A stretch of 46,347 nt of DNA from Lachnospiraceae bacterium (GCA_023664345.1 JAMPFQ010000027.1:6734-53080), one strand, 5' to 3'. Positions 1 through 8,945 are shown, numbered from the stretch's first letter. Program-made: numbers and translations. Notes: a model not told the origin generated them from the letters alone.

Positions 1-176
1 GGAATGAGCAGAGTCAGAAGCATATGGATGCAGATGCCATGCTTGCATGGGCAGATGCAGGCATATGCTTATGACGAGCAACGCGAACGAGAAAGGCAAA
101 GCCTTTCGAGTCTGCTCATTCGGAATGAGCAGAGTCAGAAGCATATGGATGCAGATGCCATGCTTGCATGGGCAGA
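1..176. repeat. 55-bp direct repeat forming nested palindrome
   Basis: Bases 1-55 are repeated exactly at 122-176. The first copy continues into a nested inverted repeat: GAATGAGCAGA near base 2 pairs with TCTGCTCATTC at 111-121, AAGCATATG pairs with CATATGCTT, and an inner CCATGC-TT-GCATGG hairpin and a GAAAGGC-AAA-GCCTTTC hairpin are present. The second copy stops before the closing arms. The window begins inside or at the edge of this element, so its left border is unknown. The architecture resembles the intercistronic palindromes further along, but the sequence differs. Confidence 0.8.
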
Positions 177-203
177 CTCGGAAAAGAGGGGGCGGTATGA
201 ACA

Positions 204-1001
204 ATGGCAATGGGATCGGTTGATATCAGGGAAAAGATAGAAGCAGCGGAGATGATCCTGGTGGGGCTGGGTGAAGAGTTCCAATGTCCGGTCAGTGTCA
301 GAAAGCTGCCGGAATATGAAAGGGGGAAGGAAATCCTGTCGTCGGCGGGATCATTCTGGCTGCTGCCCGCATGGGATGACCATTGTGAACACAAAGCGAG
401 GGCGGATACAGCTGCTGTCCTTGAGAAGTTCGCCAATCGGCTCGCCGAGAAAGATTATTTTGTGGTTTCAGTGGCAATGAACCGGTCTGTTGCGGAGGCT
501 CCATGGAAACCGGGGAGGCTGGTAATGCCCTGTGGAACGGCGGTGCGGCTGCAATGTGCTGAGAACTGCGACAGGGAGCCGGTACCGCTGACAGAGGAGG
601 ACAGCCGCCTGCTGGAGGAGGTTATGGATGATCTGTACGAGGGGAGATTTGAGCCGGAGAAGCTAAAGGGTCTTGGACGCTGTGAAAGCTGCCATGGTCC
701 AATGGTGCTGAACAATATCTGTGTGGGGAAAGATTATAATGAGAAAGGTTATCTGGCGCAGTGGGGTCAATATACAAAGTGGCTCCAGGGAACATTGCAC
801 CACAGGGTGCTCATCCTGGAACTTGGAGTAGGGATGAGATTTCCCACGGTCATCCGATTCCCTTTTGAGAAAGCGGCTTTTTTTAACCAGAAAGCGGAAT
901 TTTGTCGGATCAATGAAAAATTGTACCATCTGACGGAAGAATTAAAGGGGAAAGGTCAGGGAATATCACAGAATGCGATTGATTGCTTGAGAAACCTGTG
1001 A
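204..1001 (+). CDS. Divergent Sir2-like protein, probably catalytically altered
   Basis: The 265-residue protein has the layout of clostridial Sir2-like (macrodomain-linked sirtuin type) proteins: a short Rossmann-like start ILVGLGEEF near residue 18, a CESC half-zinc-ribbon near residue 157, and a LELGVGMRFPTVIRFPFE segment followed by a CRIN motif in the last third. The family resemblance is strongest in that C-terminal NAD-pocket segment. Hallmarks of active sirtuins are missing: no GAGxS loop is visible, and the usual TNVD...H region reads VAMNRSV. It may bind NAD or ADP-ribose without deacylating, or be a subfamily with other chemistry. Start ATG 204 has a GGGGGCGG stretch 8 bases upstream. 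No signal peptide is visible. Its downstream neighbour has its own promoter, so no operon is implied. Confidence 0.55.
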   Translation: MAMGSVDIREKIEAAEMILVGLGEEFQCPVSVRKLPEYERGKEILSSAGSFWLLPAWDDHCEHKARADTAAVLEKFANRLAEKDYFVVSVAMNRSVAEAPWKPGRLVMPCGTAVRLQCAENCDREPVPLTEEDSRLLEEVMDDLYEGRFEPEKLKGLGRCESCHGPMVLNNICVGKDYNEKGYLAQWGQYTKWLQGTLHHRVLILELGVGMRFPTVIRFPFEKAAFFNQKAEFCRINEKLYHLTEELKGKGQGISQNAIDCLRNL

Positions 1002-1012
1002 TAAACTATAAT
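983..1012 (+). promoter_or_regulatory. Sigma-A-type promoter for the repeat-bearing membrane protein
   Basis: TTGCTT (983-988) and TATAAT (1007-1012) are separated by 18 bases. They overlap the 3' end of the preceding gene and lie 64 bases before the next ATG. Confidence 0.6.
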
Positions 1013-1075
1013 TGTCTGTATTTTGTGCAGATTCCAGATTGTTCCGGAGATCATTTAGAAAGCAGAGGATGAACT

Positions 1076-3847
1076 ATGTCTTCACAAGAGGAGTATTTAG
1101 ATCAGTTATTAAGGAATATAATGAATGGGGGGAAAGGCCAGCCGCAGACCGAACCGGAAGGGGAAGAAGCGAATGCTTCCGAGATGGCGGAAGCGGCGCC
1201 GGAAGATGCGGCGGTCATGCCGGGAATGCCTGAGACGCCGGAAGGCGCGTCAGCCATGCCGGAGATGTTCGGAATGCCGGACGATACCGCAGCCATGCCG
1301 GAGATGTTCGGAATGTCGGAAGATGCGGCGGTCATGCCGGAAATGCCAGAGATGAACGAGACAGCGGAAGATGCGTCAGCCATGCCGGAAATGTATGCGG
1401 CGCCGGAGGACATGCCAGTCATGCCGGAAATGTTCGGAATGCCGGACGATACCGCAGCCATGCCGGAAATGTTCGGAATGCCGGACGATACCGCAGTCAT
1501 GCCGGAAATGTTCGGAATGCCGGACGATACCGCAGTCATGCCGGAGATGTTTGGAATGCCGGACGACGTGCCAGCCATGTCGGGAACGTCTGATGATATA
1601 GCCATGCCTGAGAGAGCGGATATATCCGGGACAGCTGAAGCGTCAGCCGCATCGGATCTGTCTGACGATGAACTGATGTCGGAGATCTTCGGAATGGACG
1701 GGATGCCGGAAATGCCGGCGGTGGAAGAAGCTTCCGCCATACCGGAAATCCCTGAAATAGGCGAAACGTCGGCTATGCCGGAGATGTCTGATGATGAAAT
1801 CATGTCGGAGATTTTCGGAACAGACGGAATGCCGCAGATGAACGAGATATCGGAAATGGCTGCAATGCCGGACGATGTTACAGCCCTACCGGAAATGTCA
1901 GGGATAAGTGATGCGCCGGTTATACCGGATATGTTGGGAGATTTTGAAGAGGATGCTGAAATTCTGGGAACACCGGTGGAAGACACGAATTTAGAGGCGC
2001 TTCTGAAAAGCTTTGAGGACGATGATATGGTATCGGAGGAACGTGTGCCGGAGTCCTCTGAGGGCGTGGATATCTCCTCTATGTCCGAGGAGGACATTGA
2101 CAGGCTTCTGGCGGAAAACAGGGGAGCGCCGAAAGATACCGCGGGCAGTGAGGAAGAGGCTGTTCAGGGAGATGTGGTGGATCTGCTGAAAGGAACTGAG
2201 GACAGTGAACTGCAGGAGATCCAGGATCTGTTGGAAAAGTCCGACAATAATGAAGCTGTGGGTGACGAGATCGAAGAACTCCTGCGCGGGGCAGTACAGG
2301 ACAGATATGAAAATGCTTCCGGGGAGACTGGCTCGGGAACTGCGGGCGCTGATGCGGCAGAGGAGCAGCTGTCGCCCAAGCAGCAAAAAGCCCTGGAGAG
2401 GAAACGGTCAAAGGAAGAAAAGGCCGCGGCCAGAAAGGCGGAAAAAGAAGCGAAAAAGGCGGAGAAAGCAGCTCGAAAAGCGGTGCGCAAGGCGGGAAAG
2501 GACGGCGGAGCGCCGGATGCGGGAAACCCGGTGGATGGAGCAGCGGGCGGGACCGCGGCAGGGACGGAAGAAGCCGTAGATACCGCGTTCCTGGATTCGA
2601 TCCTTTCTGAGGCAGGCAAGATCGATGGCGCGGAAGCGATTGCCAGCGCTACCGGCAATTATAATGTGAAAGTTGACAATATCATCCCGGATGAAAGCGA
2701 GGAAGCTTCCCCTGGTAAAAATGCGGGACAGGCTTCCTCTGTGAATAACGATCTGGGAATAGATCTGAACGATCTGTTCGGCGGCAGTGCGGCAGCCGAG
2801 AGCGCGATGATGGCAGGCAGCGGTGACCCTGATCTGGAAGGCTTTGTGTCATTGGACGGCGGCGATATGACAGGGATCATAGAACTGGGCGGCGGAGACG
2901 AAGAGGAGTCAAAGCCGAAGAAGAAAGGATTTTTCTCCCGCTTTTTAGAGTTCCTGACAGAAGAGGACGAGGAAGCGGAAGAAGAAAACGAGAATATCAA
3001 GCTTTCTGAGGAGAATCAGGGGATCATAGAGGATCTGGATAAGGAGAAGGGCAAGAAAGATAAAAAAGGGAAAAAGGGCAAAAAGAAAGTAAAGAAAGGC
3101 GATGAACCCTCTGAGGATGGTGAAGAGGGCGAAGACGGCGAGGAGGGCAAGGCAGCAAAGAAAAAGAAAACAAAGAAGCCTAAGAAAGAGAAACTGCCCA
3201 AGGAAAAGGAGCCTGTGGATCCCAAAAACAGACTCAGCTTAAAGAACGTGATGCCCATATTGCTGATCTGTCTGTCGCTGGGAGCCGCGATCATCATTAC
3301 GGTGTATGCGTTTGTGGATTTCACCGGCAACAGGGCAGCCAGGAACGCTTATTATGACGGCGATTACCAGACATGCTACCAGCATCTGTATGGAAAGGAT
3401 CTGGACGAGACCGAACAGATTATGTTTGGAAGATCAGAGTGCATCCTGACCATCCGCCTGTGGATCCGTGAGTATGAGATGCTGGCAGCGGAGGATGCGA
3501 AGCTGGAGGCTCTCGATTCCCTGATCCAGTCTGTCAATGATTATCCTGTTCTGTATGAGTATGCGGGGCAGTGGAACGCAGCGGGGGATGTGGCGCAGGC
3601 GTACGCCACGATCCTGAACCTGCTTTATGAAAATTATGGTCTGACGGAGGATCAGGCCAGAGCCATCGCGGCGGAACCTGATGATATCGAATATACGAGA
3701 CAGGTCAACGCCATCGTGCAGGGCGGCGCATACGGTTCCTGGAACGAGCCGGAACCGGAGGAGGATGTCCCCTTACAGGATGAACTTCCCGAAGAGACGG
3801 AAATGTCCGGGGGCAGTTTCATCGATACCAATACTTCTGGGCAATAA
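1076..3847 (+). CDS. Large acidic single-pass membrane protein with Met-Pro-Glu-rich tandem repeats
   Basis: No known family is recognised. The 923-residue protein begins with a short helix (SSQEEYLDQLLRNI). Tandem units of about 13 residues follow, consensus MPEMFGMPDDTAA, over roughly residues 45-180, with decayed versions to about 300. Next come an acidic stretch, an Ala-Lys-Glu coiled-coil-like stretch (about residues 440-480), a second acidic region and a lysine-rich region. One hydrophobic segment (about 726-749) is followed by a C-terminal domain of about 170 residues. Lysines before the segment suggest N-in, C-out topology. The C-terminal part (RNAYYDGDYQTCYQHLYG, EYAGQWNAAGDVAQAYATIL) looks like degenerate TPR helices. 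SD AGAGGATGA precedes ATG 1076. Near-identical 39-bp DNA units invite length variation by slippage. hisH starts 17 bases after its stop. Confidence 0.7.
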   Translation: MSSQEEYLDQLLRNIMNGGKGQPQTEPEGEEANASEMAEAAPEDAAVMPGMPETPEGASAMPEMFGMPDDTAAMPEMFGMSEDAAVMPEMPEMNETAEDASAMPEMYAAPEDMPVMPEMFGMPDDTAAMPEMFGMPDDTAVMPEMFGMPDDTAVMPEMFGMPDDVPAMSGTSDDIAMPERADISGTAEASAASDLSDDELMSEIFGMDGMPEMPAVEEASAIPEIPEIGETSAMPEMSDDEIMSEIFGTDGMPQMNEISEMAAMPDDVTALPEMSGISDAPVIPDMLGDFEEDAEILGTPVEDTNLEALLKSFEDDDMVSEERVPESSEGVDISSMSEEDIDRLLAENRGAPKDTAGSEEEAVQGDVVDLLKGTEDSELQEIQDLLEKSDNNEAVGDEIEELLRGAVQDRYENASGETGSGTAGADAAEEQLSPKQQKALERKRSKEEKAAARKAEKEAKKAEKAARKAVRKAGKDGGAPDAGNPVDGAAGGTAAGTEEAVDTAFLDSILSEAGKIDGAEAIASATGNYNVKVDNIIPDESEEASPGKNAGQASSVNNDLGIDLNDLFGGSAAAESAMMAGSGDPDLEGFVSLDGGDMTGIIELGGGDEEESKPKKKGFFSRFLEFLTEEDEEAEEENENIKLSEENQGIIEDLDKEKGKKDKKGKKGKKKVKKGDEPSEDGEEGEDGEEGKAAKKKKTKKPKKEKLPKEKEPVDPKNRLSLKNVMPILLICLSLGAAIIITVYAFVDFTGNRAARNAYYDGDYQTCYQHLYGKDLDETEQIMFGRSECILTIRLWIREYEMLAAEDAKLEALDSLIQSVNDYPVLYEYAGQWNAAGDVAQAYATILNLLYENYGLTEDQARAIAAEPDDIEYTRQVNAIVQGGAYGSWNEPEPEEDVPLQDELPEETEMSGGSFIDTNTSGQ

Positions 3848-3864
3848 GCGGAGAGGCGGAGTCT

Positions 3865-4527
3865 ATGATAGCGATCATCGATTATGACGCGGGTAATATC
3901 AAAAGCGTGGAAAAAGCGCTCCAGCATCTGGGACAGGAGGCCGTTATCACCAGGGACGCGGAAAGTATCCTGGGGGCGGACGGCGTGATCCTGCCCGGCG
4001 TGGGCGCCTTTGGGGATGCCATGGAAAAGCTGCATTCTTATGGCCTGGTGGAAGTGATCCGAAAGTGTGTGGTGCAGCGGATTCCCTTTCTGGGCATCTG
4101 CCTTGGCCTGCAGCTTCTGTTTGAGGGCAGTGAGGAAAGCCCGGGTGTGGAGGGATTGCATATCCTGGACGGAAAGATCCTGCGTATCCCGGCGCAGCCG
4201 GGGCTGAAGATACCTCATATCGGCTGGAATAACCTGAACTTTCCCAACCGGGGAAAGCTTTTTCAGGGGATTCCTGAAAATTCTTATGTTTATTTTGTCC
4301 ACTCCTATTACCTGCAGGCGTCAGACCCCGGCATCGTGACGGCGGTCACGGATTATGGCGCCTGTATCCACGCTTCCGTGGAGAAAGATAATGTATTTGC
4401 CTGCCAGTTCCATCCGGAAAAAAGTTCTGATGTTGGCATGCGGATCCTGCGGAATTTCATCAGTGTGACGGAGCAGCGGGGCATTGGAGTGCAGAAAACG
4501 GAACAAATTGCCGCAAGCGACAATTGA
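3865..4527 (+). CDS. hisH: Imidazole glycerol phosphate synthase, glutaminase subunit HisH
   Basis: This class I glutamine amidotransferase supplies ammonia to HisF for the fifth step of histidine synthesis. The catalytic triad is visible: nucleophile C79 in GICLGLQ, and H183 and E185 in CQFHPEKSS. The oxyanion-side motif PGVGAFGDAM and the FVHSYYL motif are typical. At 220 residues it is slightly longer than the usual 195-210 because of a short C-terminal tail (GVQKTEQIAASDN). GGAG lies 7-8 bases before ATG 3865. It sits immediately upstream of hisF and is almost certainly co-translated with it. No other his genes are present in the window, so the pathway is split in this genome or these two genes have separated from it. 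Confidence 0.97.
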   Translation: MIAIIDYDAGNIKSVEKALQHLGQEAVITRDAESILGADGVILPGVGAFGDAMEKLHSYGLVEVIRKCVVQRIPFLGICLGLQLLFEGSEESPGVEGLHILDGKILRIPAQPGLKIPHIGWNNLNFPNRGKLFQGIPENSYVYFVHSYYLQASDPGIVTAVTDYGACIHASVEKDNVFACQFHPEKSSDVGMRILRNFISVTEQRGIGVQKTEQIAASDN

Positions 4528-4539
4528 ATGGAGAACAAG

Positions 4540-5301
4540 ATGCATACAAAGCGTGTGATTCCCTGTCTGGATATCAAGGATGGCAGGGTGGTCAAGGGAG
4601 TGAAGTTTTTAAATCTGAGGGATGCGGGAGATCCGGCAGATGTGGCCGCAGCTTACGATCAGGCGGGCGCCGACGAGGTGGTGTTTTTGGATATCACGGC
4701 TTCCGCTGACAGCCGCGCTACCCAGCTGGAATGGGTGCGGCAGGTGGCGGGCAGGCTTTTCATTCCTTTTACGGTGGGCGGAGGCATCCGCACGGTGGAG
4801 GATTTCAGGGCAATCCTGCGGGAGGGAGCGGATAAGATTTCCGTCAACTCCGCAGCAATCATGAACCCGCAGTTGATCTCGGATGCGGCGGATAAGTTCG
4901 GAAGCCAGTGTGTGGTGGTGGCCATCGATGCGAAGCGGCGGGAGGACGGCAACGGCTGGAGCGTTTATAAAAACGGCGGTCGTGTGGATATGAACCTGGA
5001 CGCCGTGGAGTGGGCAGTCAGGGCACAACAGCTGGGCGCGGGAGAGATCCTGCTTACCAGCATGGACGCAGATGGCACGAAAGCGGGATATGACCTGGAA
5101 CTGACAAAGGCTGTGACAGGGGCGGTAAGCATCCCCGTGATCGCTTCCGGCGGCGCGGGAAAGCCGGAACATTTTTATGAGGCGCTGGAAGACGCGGGAG
5201 CGGAGGCTGTCCTGGCGGCGTCTTTATTTCATTACAAGGAACTGGAGATCAGGCAGGTAAAGGAGTATCTGCTGGAGCGGGGCGTAAGTGTGAGGCTTTG
5301 A
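4540..5301 (+). CDS. hisF: Imidazole glycerol phosphate synthase, cyclase subunit HisF
   Basis: This (beta/alpha)8 barrel converts PRFAR plus ammonia to imidazole glycerol phosphate and AICAR in complex with HisH. The two catalytic aspartates fall at the canonical positions D11 (CLDIKDGR) and D130 (VAIDAKR) when translation starts at ATG 4540. GGAG lies 6 bases upstream of that ATG. The earlier in-frame ATG at 4528 directly follows the hisH stop and would overlap the ribosome binding site, so 4540 is preferred. Both phosphate-binding barrel motifs (VGGGIR and ASGGAG) and the [10 protein letters not shown] loop are present. The length of 253 residues is normal. Confidence 0.97.
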   Translation: MHTKRVIPCLDIKDGRVVKGVKFLNLRDAGDPADVAAAYDQAGADEVVFLDITASADSRATQLEWVRQVAGRLFIPFTVGGGIRTVEDFRAILREGADKISVNSAAIMNPQLISDAADKFGSQCVVVAIDAKRREDGNGWSVYKNGGRVDMNLDAVEWAVRAQQLGAGEILLTSMDADGTKAGYDLELTKAVTGAVSIPVIASGGAGKPEHFYEALEDAGAEAVLAASLFHYKELEIRQVKEYLLERGVSVRL

Positions 5302-5355
5302 TCAGAGGTTCCTTAAAATGCAGATCGGATTCAGACAAAGAGAGGGTATACATCT

Positions 5356-6030
5356 ATGGCAATGATCAGTAACGATTGGCTGACGGAACTGGGAGAGGAG
5401 TTCCACAAGCCGTATTATAAGGAACTTTATGATTTTGTACGGAACGAATACAATACGGCACAGATCTTTCCTCCGGCGGACGATATCTTTAACGCCTTTC
5501 ATCTGACGCCCTTAAGCGAGGTGAAAGTGGTCATCATCGGGCAGGATCCCTATCATAACGTGGGTCAGGCTCATGGGCTCTGTTTTTCCGTAAAGCCTGA
5601 TGTGGACATTCCGCCCTCCCTGGTCAATATTTACCGGGAACTTCATGAAGATTTGGGCTGTAAGATTCCCAACAATGGTTATCTGGTGAAGTGGGCAAAA
5701 CAGGGCGTGCTGATGCTGAACACGGTGCTGACGGTCCGCGCCCATATGGCAAATTCCCATCGGGGCAAAGGCTGGGAGGAGTTCACGGATGCCGCCATCA
5801 GGGCGTTGAACAAGCAGGACAGACCTATTGTGTTCATCCTCTGGGGCAGACCGGCGCAGATGAAAGAGAAGATGCTGAGCAATCCCAACCACCTGATCCT
5901 GAAAGCGCCCCATCCGAGCCCTCTGTCCGCGTATAACGGTTTCTTTGGAAGCAAACCTTTCAGCCAGACCAACAGATTTCTGGAAGCGCACGGAGTGGAG
6001 CCTGTCGACTGGCAGATTGAAGATGTGTGA
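5356..6030 (+). CDS. ung: Uracil-DNA glycosylase family 1
   Basis: This base-excision repair enzyme removes uracil from DNA. The water-activating loop GQDPYH has its catalytic Asp at residue 64, matching the family numbering, and the minor-groove loop HPSPLS has its His at 186. The LLMLNTVLTVR segment of the family is also present. The length (224 residues) is normal for family 1. Start ATG 5356 follows GAGGG; the in-frame ATG two codons later is possible. It lies 54 bases after hisF in the same direction and may be transcribed with it. No functional link to histidine synthesis is implied. Confidence 0.97.
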   Translation: MAMISNDWLTELGEEFHKPYYKELYDFVRNEYNTAQIFPPADDIFNAFHLTPLSEVKVVIIGQDPYHNVGQAHGLCFSVKPDVDIPPSLVNIYRELHEDLGCKIPNNGYLVKWAKQGVLMLNTVLTVRAHMANSHRGKGWEEFTDAAIRALNKQDRPIVFILWGRPAQMKEKMLSNPNHLILKAPHPSPLSAYNGFFGSKPFSQTNRFLEAHGVEPVDWQIEDV

Positions 6031-6099
6031 CGGTTCGGAAATACATAGTCTCTTCGAGAGAAATCCGGAATGGCAGTTAAAAGAAAGAGGATGAAAACG

Positions 6100-6519
6100 A
6101 TGTTGGAAATCACGCGCATTTACATGCCTGATGTCAATGAAAAGAACGAATACAGCAATTATCGGAACCAATTGCAGCCCCGGAAGCGTTTTGGCGACAG
6201 TGAACTGGAAGAATTGTTCCATACGAATGAAGACGGGATCATGAAGCTTGTGGAACAGGCCGTCAGCGAGTATGTCAATGATGATGATCTGTGCAATGAT
6301 GACGAAAACTTCTGGCCCCGCCGCTGTGAACTTACGGGAGAGTGGTATGTCAGAGAGATCTATTTCAGCGAAAAGGATTATTTATCCGTAGAGACGGCAT
6401 TTCTCAGTGCCTGTCCGACGGGAAAAGATGATTATTTGGGGTTGGATGTTCTTTTGCGTTATGACGAAGAAGCGGGTGAATTTATCTTTGAGGGCGATGT
6501 AAATCAAAGCGTGATATGA
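6100..6519 (+). CDS. Small acidic cytoplasmic protein of unknown function
   Basis: The protein has 139 residues and no recognised domain. It is acidic, with an Asp/Glu-rich centre (VNDDDLCNDDENFWPRR) and an alternating strand-like C-terminal half (VLLRYDEEAGEFIFEGDV). No membrane segment or signal peptide is visible. ATG 6100 is chosen over in-frame ATGs at 6070 and 6091 because AAGAAAGAGG ends at 6090, giving 9-base spacing. It sits between ung and ddh and may belong to either transcription unit. A TCTC-TTCG-AGAGA mini-hairpin lies in the gap before it. Confidence 0.7.
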   Translation: MLEITRIYMPDVNEKNEYSNYRNQLQPRKRFGDSELEELFHTNEDGIMKLVEQAVSEYVNDDDLCNDDENFWPRRCELTGEWYVREIYFSEKDYLSVETAFLSACPTGKDDYLGLDVLLRYDEEAGEFIFEGDVNQSVI

Positions 6520-6547
6520 GGAAAGAGTGATGGAGGAGTAAAAGGAA

Positions 6548-7534
6548 ATGGCAAAGATCAGAATAGCGATCGCGGGCTACGGCAATCTGGGAAAAGGCGT
6601 GGAGTGCGCTGTGAGACAGAACGACGATATGGAACTGACTGCGGTCTTCACAAGGAGGGATCCCGCATCGGTGAAGACGCTGAGCGGAGTTCCGGTGTAC
6701 CATACAGATACGCTGCTGGAGAAAAAGGATGAGATCGACGTGCTGGTAGTGTGCGGCGGTTCCGCTACGGATCTGCCCAAACAGACTGCGGAGTATGCGA
6801 GATATTTCAATGTGGTGGACAGCTTTGACACCCACGCGAAAATCCCGGAGCATTTTGCCAATGTAGATCGGGCCGCATCGGAGGGCGGGAAGATCGCTAT
6901 GATCTCCGTGGGATGGGATCCCGGCATGTTTTCCCTGAACAGGCTTTATGCCAACGCCATCCTGCGGGAGGGCAGCGATTATACTTTCTGGGGAAAGGGC
7001 GTCAGCCAGGGACATTCCGATGCCATCCGCAGGATTCCCGGCGTAAAAGATGCAAAGCAGTATACCATTCCCGTGGAGTCCGCGCTGGAGGCAGTGCGCA
7101 GCTGTGAGAATCCCGAACTGACCACCAGGCAGAAGCATACAAGGGAGTGTTTCGTTGTGGCGGAAGAGGGCGCTGACAAAGCCTGGATCGAGAATGAGAT
7201 CAAGACCATGCCCAATTATTTTGCGGACTATGATACCACCGTGCATTTTATCACCGAGGAGGAACTGCAGAGAGATCACGCGGGGATTCCCCACGGCGGC
7301 TTTGTGCTGAGAACGGGCAGCACCGGGATGAACGGGGAACATAACCATGTGATGGAGTACAGCCTGAAACTGGATTCCAACCCGGAGTTTACCGCCTGCG
7401 TGCTGACTGCCTATGCCAGGGCGGCTTACCGCATGAACAGGGAGGGCATGATGGGCTGTAAGACGGTGTTCGACGTGGCGCCGGTTTACTTAAGCCCTAT
7501 GACGGCGGAGGAGATGCGGCGGACATTGTTGTAA
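6548..7534 (+). CDS. ddh: meso-Diaminopimelate D-dehydrogenase
   Basis: This enzyme makes meso-diaminopimelate in one NADPH-dependent step from tetrahydrodipicolinate, bypassing the acylated dap intermediates. The N-terminal NADP-binding loop reads IAIAGYGNLGKGVE, followed by the TAVFTRRDP segment. The middle has SVGWDPGMFSLNRLYANAIL and WGKGVSQGHSDAIRRIPGV, which are family signatures. At 328 residues the length is typical. SD GGAGG precedes ATG 6548 by about 9 bases. Its product is the substrate of the lysA product encoded 133 bases downstream, so the two genes together give the last two steps to lysine and feed peptidoglycan precursor supply. Confidence 0.96.
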   Translation: MAKIRIAIAGYGNLGKGVECAVRQNDDMELTAVFTRRDPASVKTLSGVPVYHTDTLLEKKDEIDVLVVCGGSATDLPKQTAEYARYFNVVDSFDTHAKIPEHFANVDRAASEGGKIAMISVGWDPGMFSLNRLYANAILREGSDYTFWGKGVSQGHSDAIRRIPGVKDAKQYTIPVESALEAVRSCENPELTTRQKHTRECFVVAEEGADKAWIENEIKTMPNYFADYDTTVHFITEEELQRDHAGIPHGGFVLRTGSTGMNGEHNHVMEYSLKLDSNPEFTACVLTAYARAAYRMNREGMMGCKTVFDVAPVYLSPMTAEEMRRTLL

Positions 7535-7667
7535 AGTGCAAGGATTGTGTTTTGGCGGTTTGCGGATATCATCATCCGCAAGTATGGCAGAATGGGAAAA
7601 TGGCAGGCTGTACAGACGGAAAAATGGCCGGATGATCATGCAGATGCCGGAAAGGTACAGATAGAAG

Positions 7668-8945
7668 ATGGAGAAAAAAGCGTTTGTGACAAGAAAGATG
7701 GTGGAGGAGATCGTGAAGGATTACCCTACCCCCTTTCATATTTACGATGAGAAAGGCATCCGTGAGAATGCGAAAGCTTTGAAAGAGGCATTTTCCTGGA
7801 ATCAGGGTTATAAGGAATTTTTTGCGGTGAAAGCCACGCCAAATCCCTTTCTGATCGATATCCTGAAAGAGTATGGCTGCGGCTGCGACTGTTCTTCCCT
7901 GACGGAGCTGATGCTCAGCCATGCGGTGGGGATGAAAGGAGAGGATATCATGTTCTCCTCCAATGACACCCCCGCGGAGGATTTCGAACTGGCGGCGAAG
8001 ATCGGCGCCACGATTAATCTGGACGATATCACCCATATCGACTTCCTGGAGAAGACGCTGGGTTATCTGCCCAAGACGTTGAGCTGTCGTTACAATCCGG
8101 GAGGATATTTTTCCCTGGGGACGGATATCATGGACAATCCCGGAGATGCTAAGTACGGTTTTACCACGGAGCAGATGTTCGAGGGCTATCGAATCTTAAA
8201 AGAGAAGGGCGTGGAGAATTTCGGCATCCATGCATTTCTGGCAAGCAATACCGTGACCAACGAGTATTATCCCACTCTGGCGAAGCAATTGTTTGAACTG
8301 GCGGTGCAGCTGAAAGAACAGACCGGTGCGCATATCAGGTTCATCAATCTCTCCGGCGGTATCGGCATTCCTTACCGTCCTGACCAGGAGCCCAATGATA
8401 TCAGGGTTATTGGAGACAGCGTGAGAAAGGTGTACGAGGAGATCCTTGTTCCCGCAGGCATGGGGGATGTGGCAATCTACACGGAACTGGGGCGTTTCAT
8501 GATGGGGCCTTACGGACATCTGGTGACAAAAGTGATCCATCAGAAGCATACCCATAAGGAGTACCTGGGTGTGGACGCCTGTGCGGTGAATCTGATGCGG
8601 CCCGCCATGTACGGCGCGTATCATCATATCACGGTGCTGGGCAAGGAGGATCGGCCCTGCGACCATAAATATGACGTGACAGGCTCCCTCTGCGAGAACA
8701 ATGATAAATTTGCCATTGACAGGATGCTTCCGGAGATGGAGATTGGGGATTATATCGCCATCCACGACACCGGGGCACACGGCTTTTCCATGGGATACAA
8801 TTACAACGGCAAGCTGAAATCGGCGGAACTTTTGCTTCATGAGGACGGTTCCGTGCAGCTGATTCGCCGGGCGGAGACGCCGAAAGATTATTTTGCGACC
8901 TTTGATCAGTTTGAGATCTATGACAGGCTGTTTCCGGAGCAGTGA
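7668..8945 (+). CDS. lysA: Diaminopimelate decarboxylase
   Basis: This PLP enzyme of the alanine-racemase fold decarboxylates meso-diaminopimelate to L-lysine. The PLP-binding lysine is K55 in FFAVKATPNP. Other signatures are INLSGGIGIPY (phosphate-binding glycine loop), YTELGRFMMGPYG, GSLCENND and the C-terminal HDTGAHGFSMGYNYNG. The length (425 residues) is normal. The gap after ddh contains a TTGCGGAT/ATCCGCAA hairpin (about 7563-7584) but no recognisable lysine riboswitch and no strong promoter, so co-transcription with ddh is likely. Carboxynorspermidine decarboxylase is a related alternative, but the neighbouring ddh gene favours LysA. Confidence 0.93.
   Translation: MEKKAFVTRKMVEEIVKDYPTPFHIYDEKGIRENAKALKEAFSWNQGYKEFFAVKATPNPFLIDILKEYGCGCDCSSLTELMLSHAVGMKGEDIMFSSNDTPAEDFELAAKIGATINLDDITHIDFLEKTLGYLPKTLSCRYNPGGYFSLGTDIMDNPGDAKYGFTTEQMFEGYRILKEKGVENFGIHAFLASNTVTNEYYPTLAKQLFELAVQLKEQTGAHIRFINLSGGIGIPYRPDQEPNDIRVIGDSVRKVYEEILVPAGMGDVAIYTELGRFMMGPYGHLVTKVIHQKHTHKEYLGVDACAVNLMRPAMYGAYHHITVLGKEDRPCDHKYDVTGSLCENNDKFAIDRMLPEMEIGDYIAIHDTGAHGFSMGYNYNGKLKSAELLLHEDGSVQLIRRAETPKDYFATFDQFEIYDRLFPEQ

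Noticed and set aside
4..240. Open frame of 78 codons over the first repeat
   Set aside because: It runs through the exact direct repeats and hairpins, has no ribosome binding site and overlaps the Sir2-like gene start.
1102..2097. Long minus-strand open frame opposite the repeat-bearing membrane protein
   Set aside because: It is a shadow of the codon bias and repeats of the + strand gene, with no start signals.
7535..7667. Possible lysine riboswitch between ddh and lysA
   Set aside because: Only one simple hairpin is visible; the gap is too short and lacks the L-box core motifs.
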